64,000 nucleotides of DNA, from NCBI GenBank assembly GCA_003577275.1, contig QEVO01000005.1, positions 1 through 64,000 on the forward strand, in the 5' to 3' direction. Below, one piece after another: positions 1 through 7,940 of the stretch. The stretch's first letter is position 1, and the number at the start of each line of letters is the position of its first letter. The position numbers were made by a program, and so were the translations under genes. The notes beneath the pieces are model-generated. The model had not been told where the DNA came from, made no database searches, and saw only the letters and a program-made list of their open reading frames with translations. Origin of the DNA: Pseudomonadota bacterium. GTDB taxonomy: Bacteria; Pseudomonadota; Alphaproteobacteria; Sphingomonadales; Govanellaceae.

Positions 1-1
1 C

Positions 2-82
2 TCCGACGGCGGCGAGTCAGTCCGCCAATTTTACCGCCGCGCCATGGAGCGCGCGCTTAAAGCCATCAGGGTGATTCGATGA
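2..82 (+). CDS. 3' end of an unidentified gene, cut by the window edge
   Basis: An open frame runs from the left edge to a TGA at 80-82 and encodes 26 residues ending in ALKAIRVIR. Its stop overlaps the ATG of the next small frame (ATGA at 79-82), a common arrangement for coupled genes, and this is the main reason to believe it. The visible part is too short to assign a family. It probably belongs to the same integrated element as the recombinase at 325. Confidence 0.35.
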   Translation, partial: SDGGESVRQFYRRAMERALKAIRVIR

Positions 83-186
83 CCACCGACAGCGCCGGAC
101 GGCAAAACCGGGAACATGAAATCGTCGATGAACTAAAAAACTCGGTGGATTTGAAAATCTTTATCCAAAGTCTTTTACGCGCTTGA
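79..186 (+). CDS. possible 35-aa small protein, element cargo
   Basis: A 35-codon frame starts in an ATGA overlap with the preceding stop and ends at TGA 184-186. The product is hydrophilic at the N-terminus and ends in a short amphipathic stretch (VDLKIFIQSLLRA). I recognise no family. There is no strong ribosome binding site of its own, so translation would depend on coupling. The DNA here is less GC-rich than the recombinase that follows. It could also be a chance frame. Confidence 0.3.
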   Translation: MTTDSAGRQNREHEIVDELKNSVDLKIFIQSLLRA

Positions 187-191
187 TATAA

Positions 192-386
192 ATGACCACC
201 CCCCGCCGCCAGACACACCCCCGCCTCGCCCCGGACATCATCCGGATCATCGAGGCCCTTGCGCGGCGCGCCGCGCTGCGGGACCATGAGGCGGAGATTC
301 GCGACCAAGGGGAGCCTGCCAATCATGACCGCCGCCGCGATTTACGCCCGTTTTTCCAGCGACCTCCAGCGCGACCGCTCGATTGA
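192..386 (+). CDS. small protein preceding and overlapping the serine recombinase
   Basis: A 64-aa frame overlaps the start of the recombinase by about 60 bases in another frame. Its centre (IIRIIEALARRAALRDHEAE) resembles, from memory, the short helical proteins often annotated immediately upstream of alphaproteobacterial serine recombinases. The residues past about 45 are arginine/proline rich and coincide with the recombinase coding frame, so the tail may carry little constraint. No good Shine-Dalgarno is visible. Function unknown. Confidence 0.4.
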   Translation: MTTPRRQTHPRLAPDIIRIIEALARRAALRDHEAEIRDQGEPANHDRRRDLRPFFQRPPARPLD

Positions 387-1950
387 GGACCAGGTGGCCT
401 TGTGCCAAGCCCACGCCGCCCGGCTGGGGCTGGCGGTGGTGGCGACCTATGACGACCGCGCCCGCTCCGGCGCATCCCTTTTTGGCCGCGACGGCTTGAT
501 GGCGCTCATGGACGCCGCCAAGGCGGGCGCCTTTAAGGCGGTGATCGTCGAGGCCCTCGATCGCTTAAGCCGCGATCAGGAAGACCTTGCGGGCATTTAT
601 AAGCGCCTAAGCTTTGCCGGGGTCGAAATCTTGGCCGTCCATGACGGCCGCGCCGATCAGGTGCAGGTCGGCATCCGGGGGCTGGTGGGCGCGCTCTATC
701 TGCAAGACCTCGCCCACAAGGTGCGGCGCGGCATGGCCGGCGTGGTCAGGGACGGCCGCCACGCCGGCGGCAAAGCCTACGGCTACCGCCCGACGCCAGG
801 GCGCCCGGGGGAATGGGAAATCGTCGCCGAGGAAGCCGCCATCGTGCGGCGGATATTTGCCGAATACGCCGCTGGCGAAACGCCGCGCGATATCGCCCGA
901 GGGCTGAACCGCGACAACATCCCGCCGCCCCGAGGACGGGCCTGGCTTGCCAGCGCCATCAACGGGAACGCCGCCCGGGGCAGCGGCTTTATCCACAATG
1001 AGATTTACGTCGGACGCCTGGTGTGGAACCGTTTGCGGATGATTAAAGACCCCGACACCGGCAAACGGGTGAGCCGCGCCAACCCGGAAAGCGAATGGCA
1101 GCGGGCGGATGCTCCCCACCTCGCCATCATCGACGCCGACCTGTGGGCGGCCGCGCAACGTCGGCTGGCGGGACGGAAGACCATGCCCCGCCGGGAGGCG
1201 CGGCGGCCACGCCGGCTGTTGTCCGGCTTGCTGCGCTGCGGATGTTGCGGCGGCGGCATGTCCATCAAGGACAGCAAAGGACGGCGGCCCCGCGTCACCT
1301 GCACCCGGGCGAAGGAGGGCAGCGGCTGCAAAAGCACCACAAGCTACCCCATCGAAGACATCGAAAGAACGGTGCTCGCGGGACTTAAAAGGAACCTCGG
1401 CAGCACGGCCGCCATCGCCTGCTACATCCGCGCCTACAACGCCGAACGGCAGCGCCTGGCGGCAGATGTCATCAACCGGCGCGATCGCCTGGAAACCGCC
1501 CTCAAGCGGGTGGACGCCCGCATGAACCGCCTTGAGGATCAATACCTCGACGGGCTGATGGACAAGGCGCGATTCGCCGAAAAATACGCGGCGGCGAAGC
1601 AGGAACTGGCGGAAATCAAGGACGCCATCGCCGCCAGCGCCGAACGTCCGAACGTGGTGACGCTCCACCCGGCGGCGGTGGAGAAATATCTCGACGACGT
1701 AAACAATCTGGAGACCGTGCTGGCGGCTGATTTTATCCACAGACAGGACCAATCCGCCGGCCAGGCGGTGCGCGCCCTCATAGAATCCGTGATTATCAGC
1801 CAGAAACAACCAGACGGCAGCTACGAAATTGAATTAAAAGGAAAACTCGCCTCTCTCATCGGCGGCAACCCATACCCCCAAGCCCGCCTAAAATGGGGGG
1901 GATGGGTGGTAGCGGAGGAGGGATTTGAACCCCCGACACAAGGATTATGA
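325..1950 (+). CDS. large serine recombinase (site-specific integrase)
   Basis: Predicted 541-aa serine recombinase that would cut and rejoin DNA through a 5'-phosphoserine link. The resolvase domain occupies about residues 3-140, with IYARFSSDLQ placing the nucleophile at Ser11. A Recombinase domain follows (about 155-270), then a zinc-ribbon segment with CGCCGGG and later cysteines near 310-345, and a coiled-coil stretch near 375-440. The ATG at 325 is chosen because the resolvase fold begins there; an in-frame ATG at 259 adds unrelated residues. The last 15 or so codons are read antisense through the 3' half of the tRNA-Met gene, ending at a TGA that overlaps the anticodon. Family assignment is firm; the exact natural C-terminus is uncertain. 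Confidence 0.93.
   Translation: MTAAAIYARFSSDLQRDRSIEDQVALCQAHAARLGLAVVATYDDRARSGASLFGRDGLMALMDAAKAGAFKAVIVEALDRLSRDQEDLAGIYKRLSFAGVEILAVHDGRADQVQVGIRGLVGALYLQDLAHKVRRGMAGVVRDGRHAGGKAYGYRPTPGRPGEWEIVAEEAAIVRRIFAEYAAGETPRDIARGLNRDNIPPPRGRAWLASAINGNAARGSGFIHNEIYVGRLVWNRLRMIKDPDTGKRVSRANPESEWQRADAPHLAIIDADLWAAAQRRLAGRKTMPRREARRPRRLLSGLLRCGCCGGGMSIKDSKGRRPRVTCTRAKEGSGCKSTTSYPIEDIERTVLAGLKRNLGSTAAIACYIRAYNAERQRLAADVINRRDRLETALKRVDARMNRLEDQYLDGLMDKARFAEKYAAAKQELAEIKDAIAASAERPNVVTLHPAAVEKYLDDVNNLETVLAADFIHRQDQSAGQAVRALIESVIISQKQPDGSYEIELKGKLASLIGGNPYPQARLKWGGWVVAEEGFEPPTQGL
1907..1950. other. candidate attachment-site junction in the tRNA 3' half
   Basis: The recombinase coding frame crosses from element DNA into the tRNA-Met 3' half here, which is what an integrase inserted at a tRNA 3' end looks like. 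The matching second copy of the tRNA 3' segment would lie to the left of the window and cannot be seen, so the core sequence is inferred only. Confidence 0.35.
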
Positions 1951-1983
1951 TTCCTCTGCTCTGACCAACTGAGCTACTCCGCC
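1907..1983 (-). tRNA. tRNA-Met (CAU), elongator type
   Basis: Read on the minus strand the 77 bases fold into a full cloverleaf. The acceptor GGCGGAG pairs with CTCCGCT (terminal G-U), the D arm is GCTC/GAGC, the anticodon stem GAGGA/TCCTT holds the loop ATCATAA with anticodon CAT, and the T arm has loop TTCAAAT. The 3' CCA is encoded. A paired G1 rather than an unpaired first position argues against initiator tRNA; tRNA-Ile(CAU) is the other formal possibility. The 3' end abuts and overlaps the recombinase gene, as at an integration site. Confidence 0.95.
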
Positions 1984-2056
1984 CCAGAACATGGAGGCCG
2001 GCGCGAGGGGTCAGCCCCGCGGGTGAGTGGCATATAGGCGGAAGCGCCAGGCGGTG

Positions 2057-3208
2057 TCAAGCCGCCGCCAAGGCCGATCGCGTACGAGCAATCCAGCCGC
2101 CGCCCAAGACCCGGCTTTTTTGATAGAAAACGCAGGCCTGGCCGGGGGATACCCCCGTCTCGCCGTCCGCCATCGTCACCACCGCCCCGGCCCCCTCACG
2201 GCGCACCGTGGCGGCAACGGGCGGCCGGGTGGAGCGCACCTTGACGCTGACCGCCACCGGCATCTCGCCGAGCGGCGCATCGCCCAGCCAGTTGACCTCG
2301 CGCAAGGTGATTTCCGTGACCGCCAAAGCCTCCTTGGGGCCCACCACCACCCGCCGACTTTCCGGCTCCAGGCGCACCACGTACAAGGGTTCGCCCATGC
2401 CCACGCCCAGCCCCCGGCGCTGGCCGATGGTGAAATGGATGATCCCGGGGTGAGCGCCCAGGACCCTGCCATCCATATGGACGATCTCGCCCGGCTCCCC
2501 CGCCCCCGGCCGCAGCCGCTCGATAAGCTCGGCGTAGCGGCCCGAGGGCACAAAGCAGATATCCTGGCTGTCGGGCTTGTCGGCCACGGCGAGACCATGG
2601 CGGGCGGCCAACGCCCGGGTTTCCTCTTTGCTCAAGGCGCCTAAGGGAAAGCGCAGGAAATCAAGCTGGTCCTGCGTGGTGGCGAACAGGAAATAGCTCT
2701 GATCGCGGCCGGGATCGGCCCCGGCGTGCAGCTCCGCCCGCCCCGCCCCGTCAACCCGGCGCACATAATGGCCGGTGGCCAGGCACTCAGCGCCCAGCTT
2801 GCGGGCGGTGGCCAAGAGGTCGGTGAACTTCACGGTCTGATTGCAGCGTACACAGGGGATCGGCGTCTCGCCCTTCAGGTAACTGTCGGCAAACTCCTCG
2901 ATCACGGCGTCGCGAAACCGGCTTTCATAATCCAGGACATAATGAGGGACGCCCAGCCGGTCGGCCACTTGGCGGGCGTCATAGATATCCTGCCCGGCGC
3001 AGCAGGCGCCCTTCTTCTGGATCGCCTGGCCATGGTCATAAAGCTGCAGGGTGATGCCGACCACGTCATAGCCCTGCTCGCGCAGCAGCGCGGCGGTCGC
3101 CGAGCTGTCAACGCCGCCGGACATGGCGACGACCACGCGCGTATCGGCCGGCGCGCGGGCAAAACCCAGCGAATTGATGGCGGTGGCGGATGTCAGGGTC
3201 GCGGTCAT
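2057..3208 (-). CDS. mnmA: tRNA-specific 2-thiouridylase MnmA
   Basis: 383-aa PP-loop enzyme that inserts sulfur at C2 of U34 in Glu, Gln and Lys tRNAs, using ATP and a persulfide relay. SGGVDSS at residues 30-36 is the PP-loop. The sequence PCVRCN places the substrate-side catalytic cysteine at 122, and DSQDICF places the persulfide cysteine at 218. A C-terminal beta-barrel (about 290-375) completes the fold. Length is normal for the family. The first 22 residues are a variable extension. It lies 73 bp from the 5' end of the tRNA-Met gene, transcribed in the same direction. Confidence 0.97.
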   Translation of the reverse strand: MTATLTSATAINSLGFARAPADTRVVVAMSGGVDSSATAALLREQGYDVVGITLQLYDHGQAIQKKGACCAGQDIYDARQVADRLGVPHYVLDYESRFRDAVIEEFADSYLKGETPIPCVRCNQTVKFTDLLATARKLGAECLATGHYVRRVDGAGRAELHAGADPGRDQSYFLFATTQDQLDFLRFPLGALSKEETRALAARHGLAVADKPDSQDICFVPSGRYAELIERLRPGAGEPGEIVHMDGRVLGAHPGIIHFTIGQRRGLGVGMGEPLYVVRLEPESRRVVVGPKEALAVTEITLREVNWLGDAPLGEMPVAVSVKVRSTRPPVAATVRREGAGAVVTMADGETGVSPGQACVFYQKSRVLGGGWIARTRSALAAA

Positions 3209-3244
3209 GGCCGGGAATATAGGGCTTCCCGGCCGATACGCAAG

Positions 3245-4273
3245 TTAGGCCACCTTGACCACGGCTTTGCCGAAGTTCTGGCCCCGGAGCATGCCGATGA
3301 ACGCGGTTGGGGCGTTTTCCAGCCCTTCGGTCATATCCTCGGCATAAACGAACGGCTTTTTCGCCCCCCAAGCCGTCATATCGCGGTGGAAATTGCCGAC
3401 CATTTCCGCCCACGTATCGAGGACGATAAACCCTTGCAGGCGGATGCGTTTGACCAGCAGCTCACGCAGCAGCATGGGCGCCATCAGGTTGCCGGCGATA
3501 TCGGCGGCGCTGGCGGCGTTATAGTAGGAGATCAGCCCGCACAAGGGGATGCGGGCAAAGGTGTTAAGCTGCGGCAATACCGCCTCGAACACCTTGCCGC
3601 CGACATTTTCATAATAAATGTCGATGCCATTGGGGCAGGCCTCCTTCAAGGCTTGCGCCAGATTTGATGAGCGATGGCTGAGACAGGCATCAAATCCCAA
3701 TTCCTCCATCACATAGCGGCACTTGTCCGCCGAGCCGGCAATGCCCACCGCGCGACAGCCCAGCCGTTTGGCGATCTGGCCCACCACCGCGCCCACCGCG
3801 CCCGAGGCGGCGGCCACCACCACCGTCTCCCCGGCCTTGGGCTCGCCGATCCGCATCAGCCCGGTATAGGCGGTCAAGCCCGGCATGCCGAGAAGGCCGA
3901 GGTTATAGGACAAGGGGAAAGGGCCGGTCACCGCCTTATAAATCTCCGCCGCAGGCAGTACCCAATACTCCTGCCAGCCGCCCTGCCCCACCACCACGTC
4001 GCCGGGCTTGTACGCCGGGTCATTGGAGATGATCACCTCCGCCACCGTGCCCGCGGTCATCACCTCGCCGATCGCCGTCGGCGCGGCATAGGACGGCACG
4101 TCATCCATGCGGGCGCGCATATAAGGATCGAGCGACAGGTAAAGCGTACGCGCCAAGATCTGGCCGGGGCCGGGCGTCGGCAGCGTCGTTTCCATCAGCT
4201 TGAAATTTTCCATGGTCGGCTCGCCATGGGGACGTTTGGCAAGCGTCCATTGACGGTTTTTCTGTGCAGCCAT
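3245..4273 (-). CDS. NADP-dependent oxidoreductase, MDR superfamily
   Basis: 342-aa zinc-independent medium-chain dehydrogenase/reductase of the leukotriene B4 12-hydroxydehydrogenase/CurA type, expected to reduce alpha,beta-unsaturated ketones or aldehydes with NADPH. The N-terminal GroES-like domain has the family segment LYLSLDPYMRARM (about 44-56). AASGAVG at 155-161 starts the Rossmann fold, and YYENVGG follows near 220. No zinc-ligand cysteines are present. Residues 1-20 may be an extension because Met21 is also plausible. Substrate cannot be read from sequence. It separates mnmA from the flagellar genes and has no evident link to either. Confidence 0.9.
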   Translation of the reverse strand: MAAQKNRQWTLAKRPHGEPTMENFKLMETTLPTPGPGQILARTLYLSLDPYMRARMDDVPSYAAPTAIGEVMTAGTVAEVIISNDPAYKPGDVVVGQGGWQEYWVLPAAEIYKAVTGPFPLSYNLGLLGMPGLTAYTGLMRIGEPKAGETVVVAAASGAVGAVVGQIAKRLGCRAVGIAGSADKCRYVMEELGFDACLSHRSSNLAQALKEACPNGIDIYYENVGGKVFEAVLPQLNTFARIPLCGLISYYNAASAADIAGNLMAPMLLRELLVKRIRLQGFIVLDTWAEMVGNFHRDMTAWGAKKPFVYAEDMTEGLENAPTAFIGMLRGQNFGKAVVKVA

Positions 4274-4371
4274 CGGGCGATCTCCTGTAAATTCTTAAAG
4301 TGATCGCCATGGTAACTCGAACGCCGCCTTGAGCCTATGGGAAATATCTCGGCCGCCGGCTGACGATAATT

Positions 4372-5295
4372 TTAGAGATAATTTAAGAGCGTCAGTTTGG
4401 ACAACTGACCCATGATGTTGTAGGACGCCTGCAAGGCAAGCTGATCGCCATTCAGTCGCGTCGCCGCCTCGGTCAGATTCACGTCCTCGATGTCGGAAAT
4501 GAATACCTCGAGAAAATTATTGCTCGCATCCAGGGTTTCAACCACGTCCTCGGCGCGATTCTGACGCAAGGCATTCTGCGATATATAGGACTGCACGGTA
4601 TCAATGGCGGTGGTCAAATTGGCCATCTCGGTTTGCAGGAAACTGCGCTGGGCGGTCGTCAAGGGGCCATCCAGCGGGCCAAAGGGGCCGGCGTCATAGT
4701 CCGCCAACGCCTTCAGGCTAGTCAACAGATCGGTGGCGATATCGCTGGCGATCAGGCCGTATTCAATCTCCACATTATCGCCGACCCTGCCTGACAGCTT
4801 CTCGGTATCGTTCTGAAACAGGCTGGCCACCGATGGCGCGGCGACCAGATCCGCCAAGGATTGCGCCGCCACCGGCTTGGTATCGGTGCGCGAGCCGGCA
4901 AAGATGTAGTTGCCGGCGATTTGCGTATTAAGCGCAGAGAGCGCGCTGGCGACCGCCTGCTGCAAGCTTTCGGAAAATGAAATCGCCTGATTCTGGCCAA
5001 GCGCGTCAATGATGGTCTGCTTTAAATCATCCCCAGCGCTACGCACGCTTTCCATCTGCAATTCATTGGTATCGAGCTTGCGACGGATCTCCTTGGCGAC
5101 CGACATGTAGCCATCCGTCCTGCTCTTTAACGTTCTTGCCGACAAAAGCGTTTCCGCTTCCCGCGTGTAGCCGCGAAATTCATCTGCTTTCTTACCCGTA
5201 TTAATCTGGCGCTGCACGTCAAACAGCCGCGCCTGGTTCTGCAGCAGACTGCTGACCATGGATTGATTATGGCCAAAACTTGAGACCCTGGTCAT
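4372..5295 (-). CDS. flgL: flagellar hook-filament junction protein FlgL
   Basis: 307-aa flagellin-like protein forming, with FlgK, the junction between hook and filament outside the cell. The N-terminal D0/D1 helical region contains SSLLQNQARLFDVQRQINTGKK, the flagellin N-domain pattern, and the C-terminal helix ends in LNGDQLALQASYNIMGQLSKLTLLNYL-type heptads. Like other export substrates it has no signal peptide. It follows flgK by 21 bases on the same strand, so the two should be co-transcribed. FlgL is preferred over flagellin because of the flgK partner and its length. Confidence 0.93.
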   Translation of the reverse strand: MTRVSSFGHNQSMVSSLLQNQARLFDVQRQINTGKKADEFRGYTREAETLLSARTLKSRTDGYMSVAKEIRRKLDTNELQMESVRSAGDDLKQTIIDALGQNQAISFSESLQQAVASALSALNTQIAGNYIFAGSRTDTKPVAAQSLADLVAAPSVASLFQNDTEKLSGRVGDNVEIEYGLIASDIATDLLTSLKALADYDAGPFGPLDGPLTTAQRSFLQTEMANLTTAIDTVQSYISQNALRQNRAEDVVETLDASNNFLEVFISDIEDVNLTEAATRLNGDQLALQASYNIMGQLSKLTLLNYL

Positions 5296-5316
5296 GAGCG
5301 TACTCCAAAAAGCCTA

Positions 5317-7419
5317 TTACACGACCGCCAGCAGCGCATCGTAAAGCTCGCGCACGGCGGAAATGACCCGCGCCGAAGCATTATAGGAATTCTGATAAAT
5401 CACCATGTTCGATAATTCTTCATCGAGGTTGACGCCGGAAACCTCGTTCCGCCTGTTGCTTAATTCCTGCACCAGCGCCTGGGTATCGACCTCGCGGCTT
5501 GACGCATCCTGGGCCAGCAGGCCCATGTTGCTTAATATCGCCGCTGAATACTGCGCCAGCGTGCCGCTGATGGCGCCGATCTTGCCGGTAGTAGGAAAGC
5601 TGTTGATTGCCAGTTCCACGGCTTGCAGCGCTTTGGCGCCGCCGCCGTTGCTGGCGCCTATCGCCACTTGACCAACGCCGACGCCATATTCAATTTGACC
5701 GACGGCGAGTCTGTTGGGCGTGGTTGAGACGGCGGAAACGACGCCGACACCGCTGGCCTGGTCAGCGAGATATCGAGTGCCGATGCCGAACATACGCGAG
5801 AAGCTGAGGCTGGAAGCGCCGCGCTGCGTTGAGTCTGACTGGACATTGATTTTTGTATTCTCAAAGCCGGTCACCGGCGTTACCACCAACGCGCCGTCGC
5901 CATCAAGCGAGAAGGTTGCATACTGGCTAAGCGCGCTTGAATTTAAATCGCTTAGGATGCTGTTGAAATCCCCTGCGGCGATGGTCAGCGTGTACGTCGT
6001 CAACTGCCGATTATCGCTGCCGACAATCTCAAAGCTGACGGTCCCGCCCGCCGTAAATCCATGGTTGTCCGTGCCCTGGAAACCGGTTTGATAAATCGTC
6101 GGCACCTTGGCCTGCATCAGGTCGTTCATGCCGAAGAAGTGGGAGAAACCGCGGCCGCCGCGATCCGAGGACGATGATGGGTCATCGACGATGGCGACGC
6201 CAAGCCCGGCGTTGGCGCTAAAGCTCATGACGCCATTGTTTAAAGTCAGCGAGCCTGAGGCAAGGCCGGCATTGACCGCATTGATGACGTCCTGAATGGT
6301 TGATCCCGCCGGCATCGCCGAAAAGTCGATGGTGACTTTTTCAATCACCGTGCCGGTGGAATCGGTGATCAAGAAATCGCTGGCGCCGCTAAAGCCATGC
6401 AAGTCAGTGGCCAAAATGCCGCTGTTGCGGCCGGTCAGTGAATTGGGGGGCGGAAACGCTGCGCTTGCGTTATGGGCGGCGTTTATCTGATCGATCACCG
6501 AACCGCCGAGCCGACCGAGTTCGTTTGCCATGTCAGGAAGCACCTGATCGCGCAGGTTTAAGAGGCCCTTGATCTCGCCGCCCAGCAGGGTTCCATCGAG
6601 AACAATGCCATTGGGATCCACCGTCTTTGAGATGGGATCGACGGCGTGGGCGGTGATCGACGAGAACACCGTTTCCGATGTGGCGGTGCCGGGCGAAGTA
6701 TATTTGAGCTGATAGCGGGAGCCGCTGAGCAACACCGTTCCGTTCGAGGTGGTGATATGGATCGAGCCGTCACCCTGATCATGCGACCGGATATCGATCA
6801 AATTGCCGAGCTCCGCCAGCGCCTGCGAGCGCTGCTCGATCAGCGGTCCCGCCTCCTGGCCCAGCACCGTCTGCTTGACGATCAGCGGATTAAGCGCATC
6901 AATTCGCTCCAAGGCGGCATTGGCTTTGCGGATGCGCTCGGCGATCTGATAGCTGGCGTCGGCGCGCATATTTTGAATTTCATCCGCCAGCCGCGACAAC
7001 TCATTGGAAAAATTCTCGATCCCGGACAACACATCCTGGCGCAGCACTTGCTTGCTGGGATCCTGGCTCAGCGCGCCCATGCGCTGGAACATGTTATCAA
7101 GCCGCGCCGACAAGTTGGTCTGGCTGTCCGGCCGGCCGATGAATGCCTGAATGCGGTCGTGAAACTGCCGCTCGACCGTATAGCGCGCGGCATGCGCCGA
7201 GTTGGTCAGCACCGCCTCGTCGAGAAACTTGTCGACGACGCGATCGATGCCGGAAATGCGCACCCCGCCCACGCCATCGGCGATGGGTTCCTGCCGCACC
7301 ACTTGCCGCACATAGCCGACCGTATTGACATTGGCGATGTTGTTGGAGGTAACGCGCAACGCCGCCTGGTTGGTGAACAACCCGGTCAACGCCGAATTCA
7401 TGATTGCCCCGAGCGACAT
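5317..7419 (-). CDS. flgK: flagellar hook-associated protein FlgK
   Basis: 700-aa HAP1, exported through the flagellar secretion channel and placed at the distal hook. The N-terminal rod-type motif ALRVTSNNIANVNTVGYVRQ lies at about 20-40, and the C-terminal flg_bbr_C region (NLDEELSNMVIYQNSYNASA, about 655-675) closes the protein. The middle is a variable surface domain rich in Ser, Gly and Asp, making this longer than the enteric protein. It is divergent from fliK, and the intergenic DNA carries a sigma-54-type promoter pointing at it (7673-7688). Confidence 0.95.
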   Translation of the reverse strand: MSLGAIMNSALTGLFTNQAALRVTSNNIANVNTVGYVRQVVRQEPIADGVGGVRISGIDRVVDKFLDEAVLTNSAHAARYTVERQFHDRIQAFIGRPDSQTNLSARLDNMFQRMGALSQDPSKQVLRQDVLSGIENFSNELSRLADEIQNMRADASYQIAERIRKANAALERIDALNPLIVKQTVLGQEAGPLIEQRSQALAELGNLIDIRSHDQGDGSIHITTSNGTVLLSGSRYQLKYTSPGTATSETVFSSITAHAVDPISKTVDPNGIVLDGTLLGGEIKGLLNLRDQVLPDMANELGRLGGSVIDQINAAHNASAAFPPPNSLTGRNSGILATDLHGFSGASDFLITDSTGTVIEKVTIDFSAMPAGSTIQDVINAVNAGLASGSLTLNNGVMSFSANAGLGVAIVDDPSSSSDRGGRGFSHFFGMNDLMQAKVPTIYQTGFQGTDNHGFTAGGTVSFEIVGSDNRQLTTYTLTIAAGDFNSILSDLNSSALSQYATFSLDGDGALVVTPVTGFENTKINVQSDSTQRGASSLSFSRMFGIGTRYLADQASGVGVVSAVSTTPNRLAVGQIEYGVGVGQVAIGASNGGGAKALQAVELAINSFPTTGKIGAISGTLAQYSAAILSNMGLLAQDASSREVDTQALVQELSNRRNEVSGVNLDEELSNMVIYQNSYNASARVISAVRELYDALLAVV

Positions 7420-7464
7420 GACTTAATCTCCTTATTCGCTCACCGCCGCGCCACGCTTCATGGC

Positions 7465-7479
7465 CGGCAAAGCTTGCCG
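7465..7479. promoter_or_regulatory. inverted repeat CGGCAA-N3-TTGCCG, candidate FlbD (ftr-like) site
   Basis: Perfect 6-bp arms about 45 bp upstream of flgK. Its inner part matches the GGCA-N5-TGCC unit repeated at 7748, 7766 and 12145. Assignment to FlbD is inference from the resident flbD gene and from memory of Caulobacter ftr elements. Confidence 0.45.
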
Positions 7480-7672
7480 ATTCTGCAGCCCACCGGGCAG
7501 GCTTGACGTCTTTATGCGGAAAAAGCTGCCCACCGCCGGGTTTTCGTCAAACCGGTGGCGGTCGCAAACTTCACTCCTCAGCATATTGATATCTTTAGAT
7601 ATTCTTATCATCCAAAAAGACCTGTCTTGCGGCTTGCGCCAGCCATCGCCATGGCCGGCCCATCCAGGTTAA

Positions 7673-7688
7673 TGCAATGTCGGGGCCA
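7673..7688 (-). promoter_or_regulatory. sigma-54-type promoter reading toward flgK
   Basis: On the minus strand the sequence is TGGCCCCGACATTGCA, with -24 GG and -12 GC separated by exactly 10 bases; it matches 10 of the 12 conserved positions of TGGCACG-N4-TTGCA. It would start transcription near 7662, giving flgK a leader of roughly 240 nt, which is long but not prohibitive. Confidence 0.6.
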
Positions 7689-7739
7689 GTTCTGGAGGGG
7701 CCGTCGGCAATTCTTGTCCAGATCATGCCAGGTGGCGCA

Positions 7740-7778
7740 AAGCTGCCGGCAGCTTCTGCCCGCACGGCAAAACCTGCC
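7740..7778. promoter_or_regulatory. tandem GGCA-N5-TGCC sites between the two sigma-54 promoters
   Basis: Three overlapping or adjacent dyads lie here: a perfect 16-bp palindrome AAGCTGCCGGCAGCTT (7740-7755), then GGCAGCTTCTGCC (7748-7760) and GGCAAAACCTGCC (7766-7778), the last two starting 18 bp apart. They lie about 60-75 bp from both flanking sigma-54 promoters, the expected position for an enhancer shared by divergent promoters. FlbD is the natural candidate binder; this is inference. Confidence 0.5.
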
Positions 7779-7846
7779 CCCCGAGACGACCTTCCGTCGA
7801 TCAGCAAACTCCTTATATTTCAAATAGATGATTGTTTTTTGGAAGT

Positions 7847-7862
7847 TGGCCCACGGTTTGCA
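7847..7862 (+). promoter_or_regulatory. sigma-54-type promoter for fliK-flgD
   Basis: The sequence TGGCCCACGGTTTGCA has GG and GC 10 bases apart and matches 10 of 12 conserved positions of the sigma-54 consensus. The expected start near 7872 gives fliK a leader of about 70 nt. Confidence 0.65.
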
Positions 7863-7940
7863 CATCCATTGGCGAACGCACGGGCCGAATGCCTGGGTGT
7901 GGTTGGCCAGAACGGCCTCGGCAAACGAGGCAGAGTACGT

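Larger units (their letters stand above)
7420..7940. other. flgK-fliK divergent regulatory region
   Basis: About 520 bases without a convincing gene. An upstream extension of the fliK frame reaches 7677, but those residues look unlike FliK and contain the promoter elements. The stretch holds two outward-facing sigma-54-type promoters and four GGCA/TGCC inverted repeats, listed separately. Confidence 0.6.

Noticed and set aside
607..1809. 400-codon open frame antisense to the serine recombinase
   Set aside because: Shadow frame; the recombinase strand has all expected motifs.
7461..7478. Sigma-54 promoter at TGGCCGGCAAAGCTTGC
   Set aside because: GG to GC spacing is 8 or 12 bases rather than 10; better explained as an inverted-repeat binding site.
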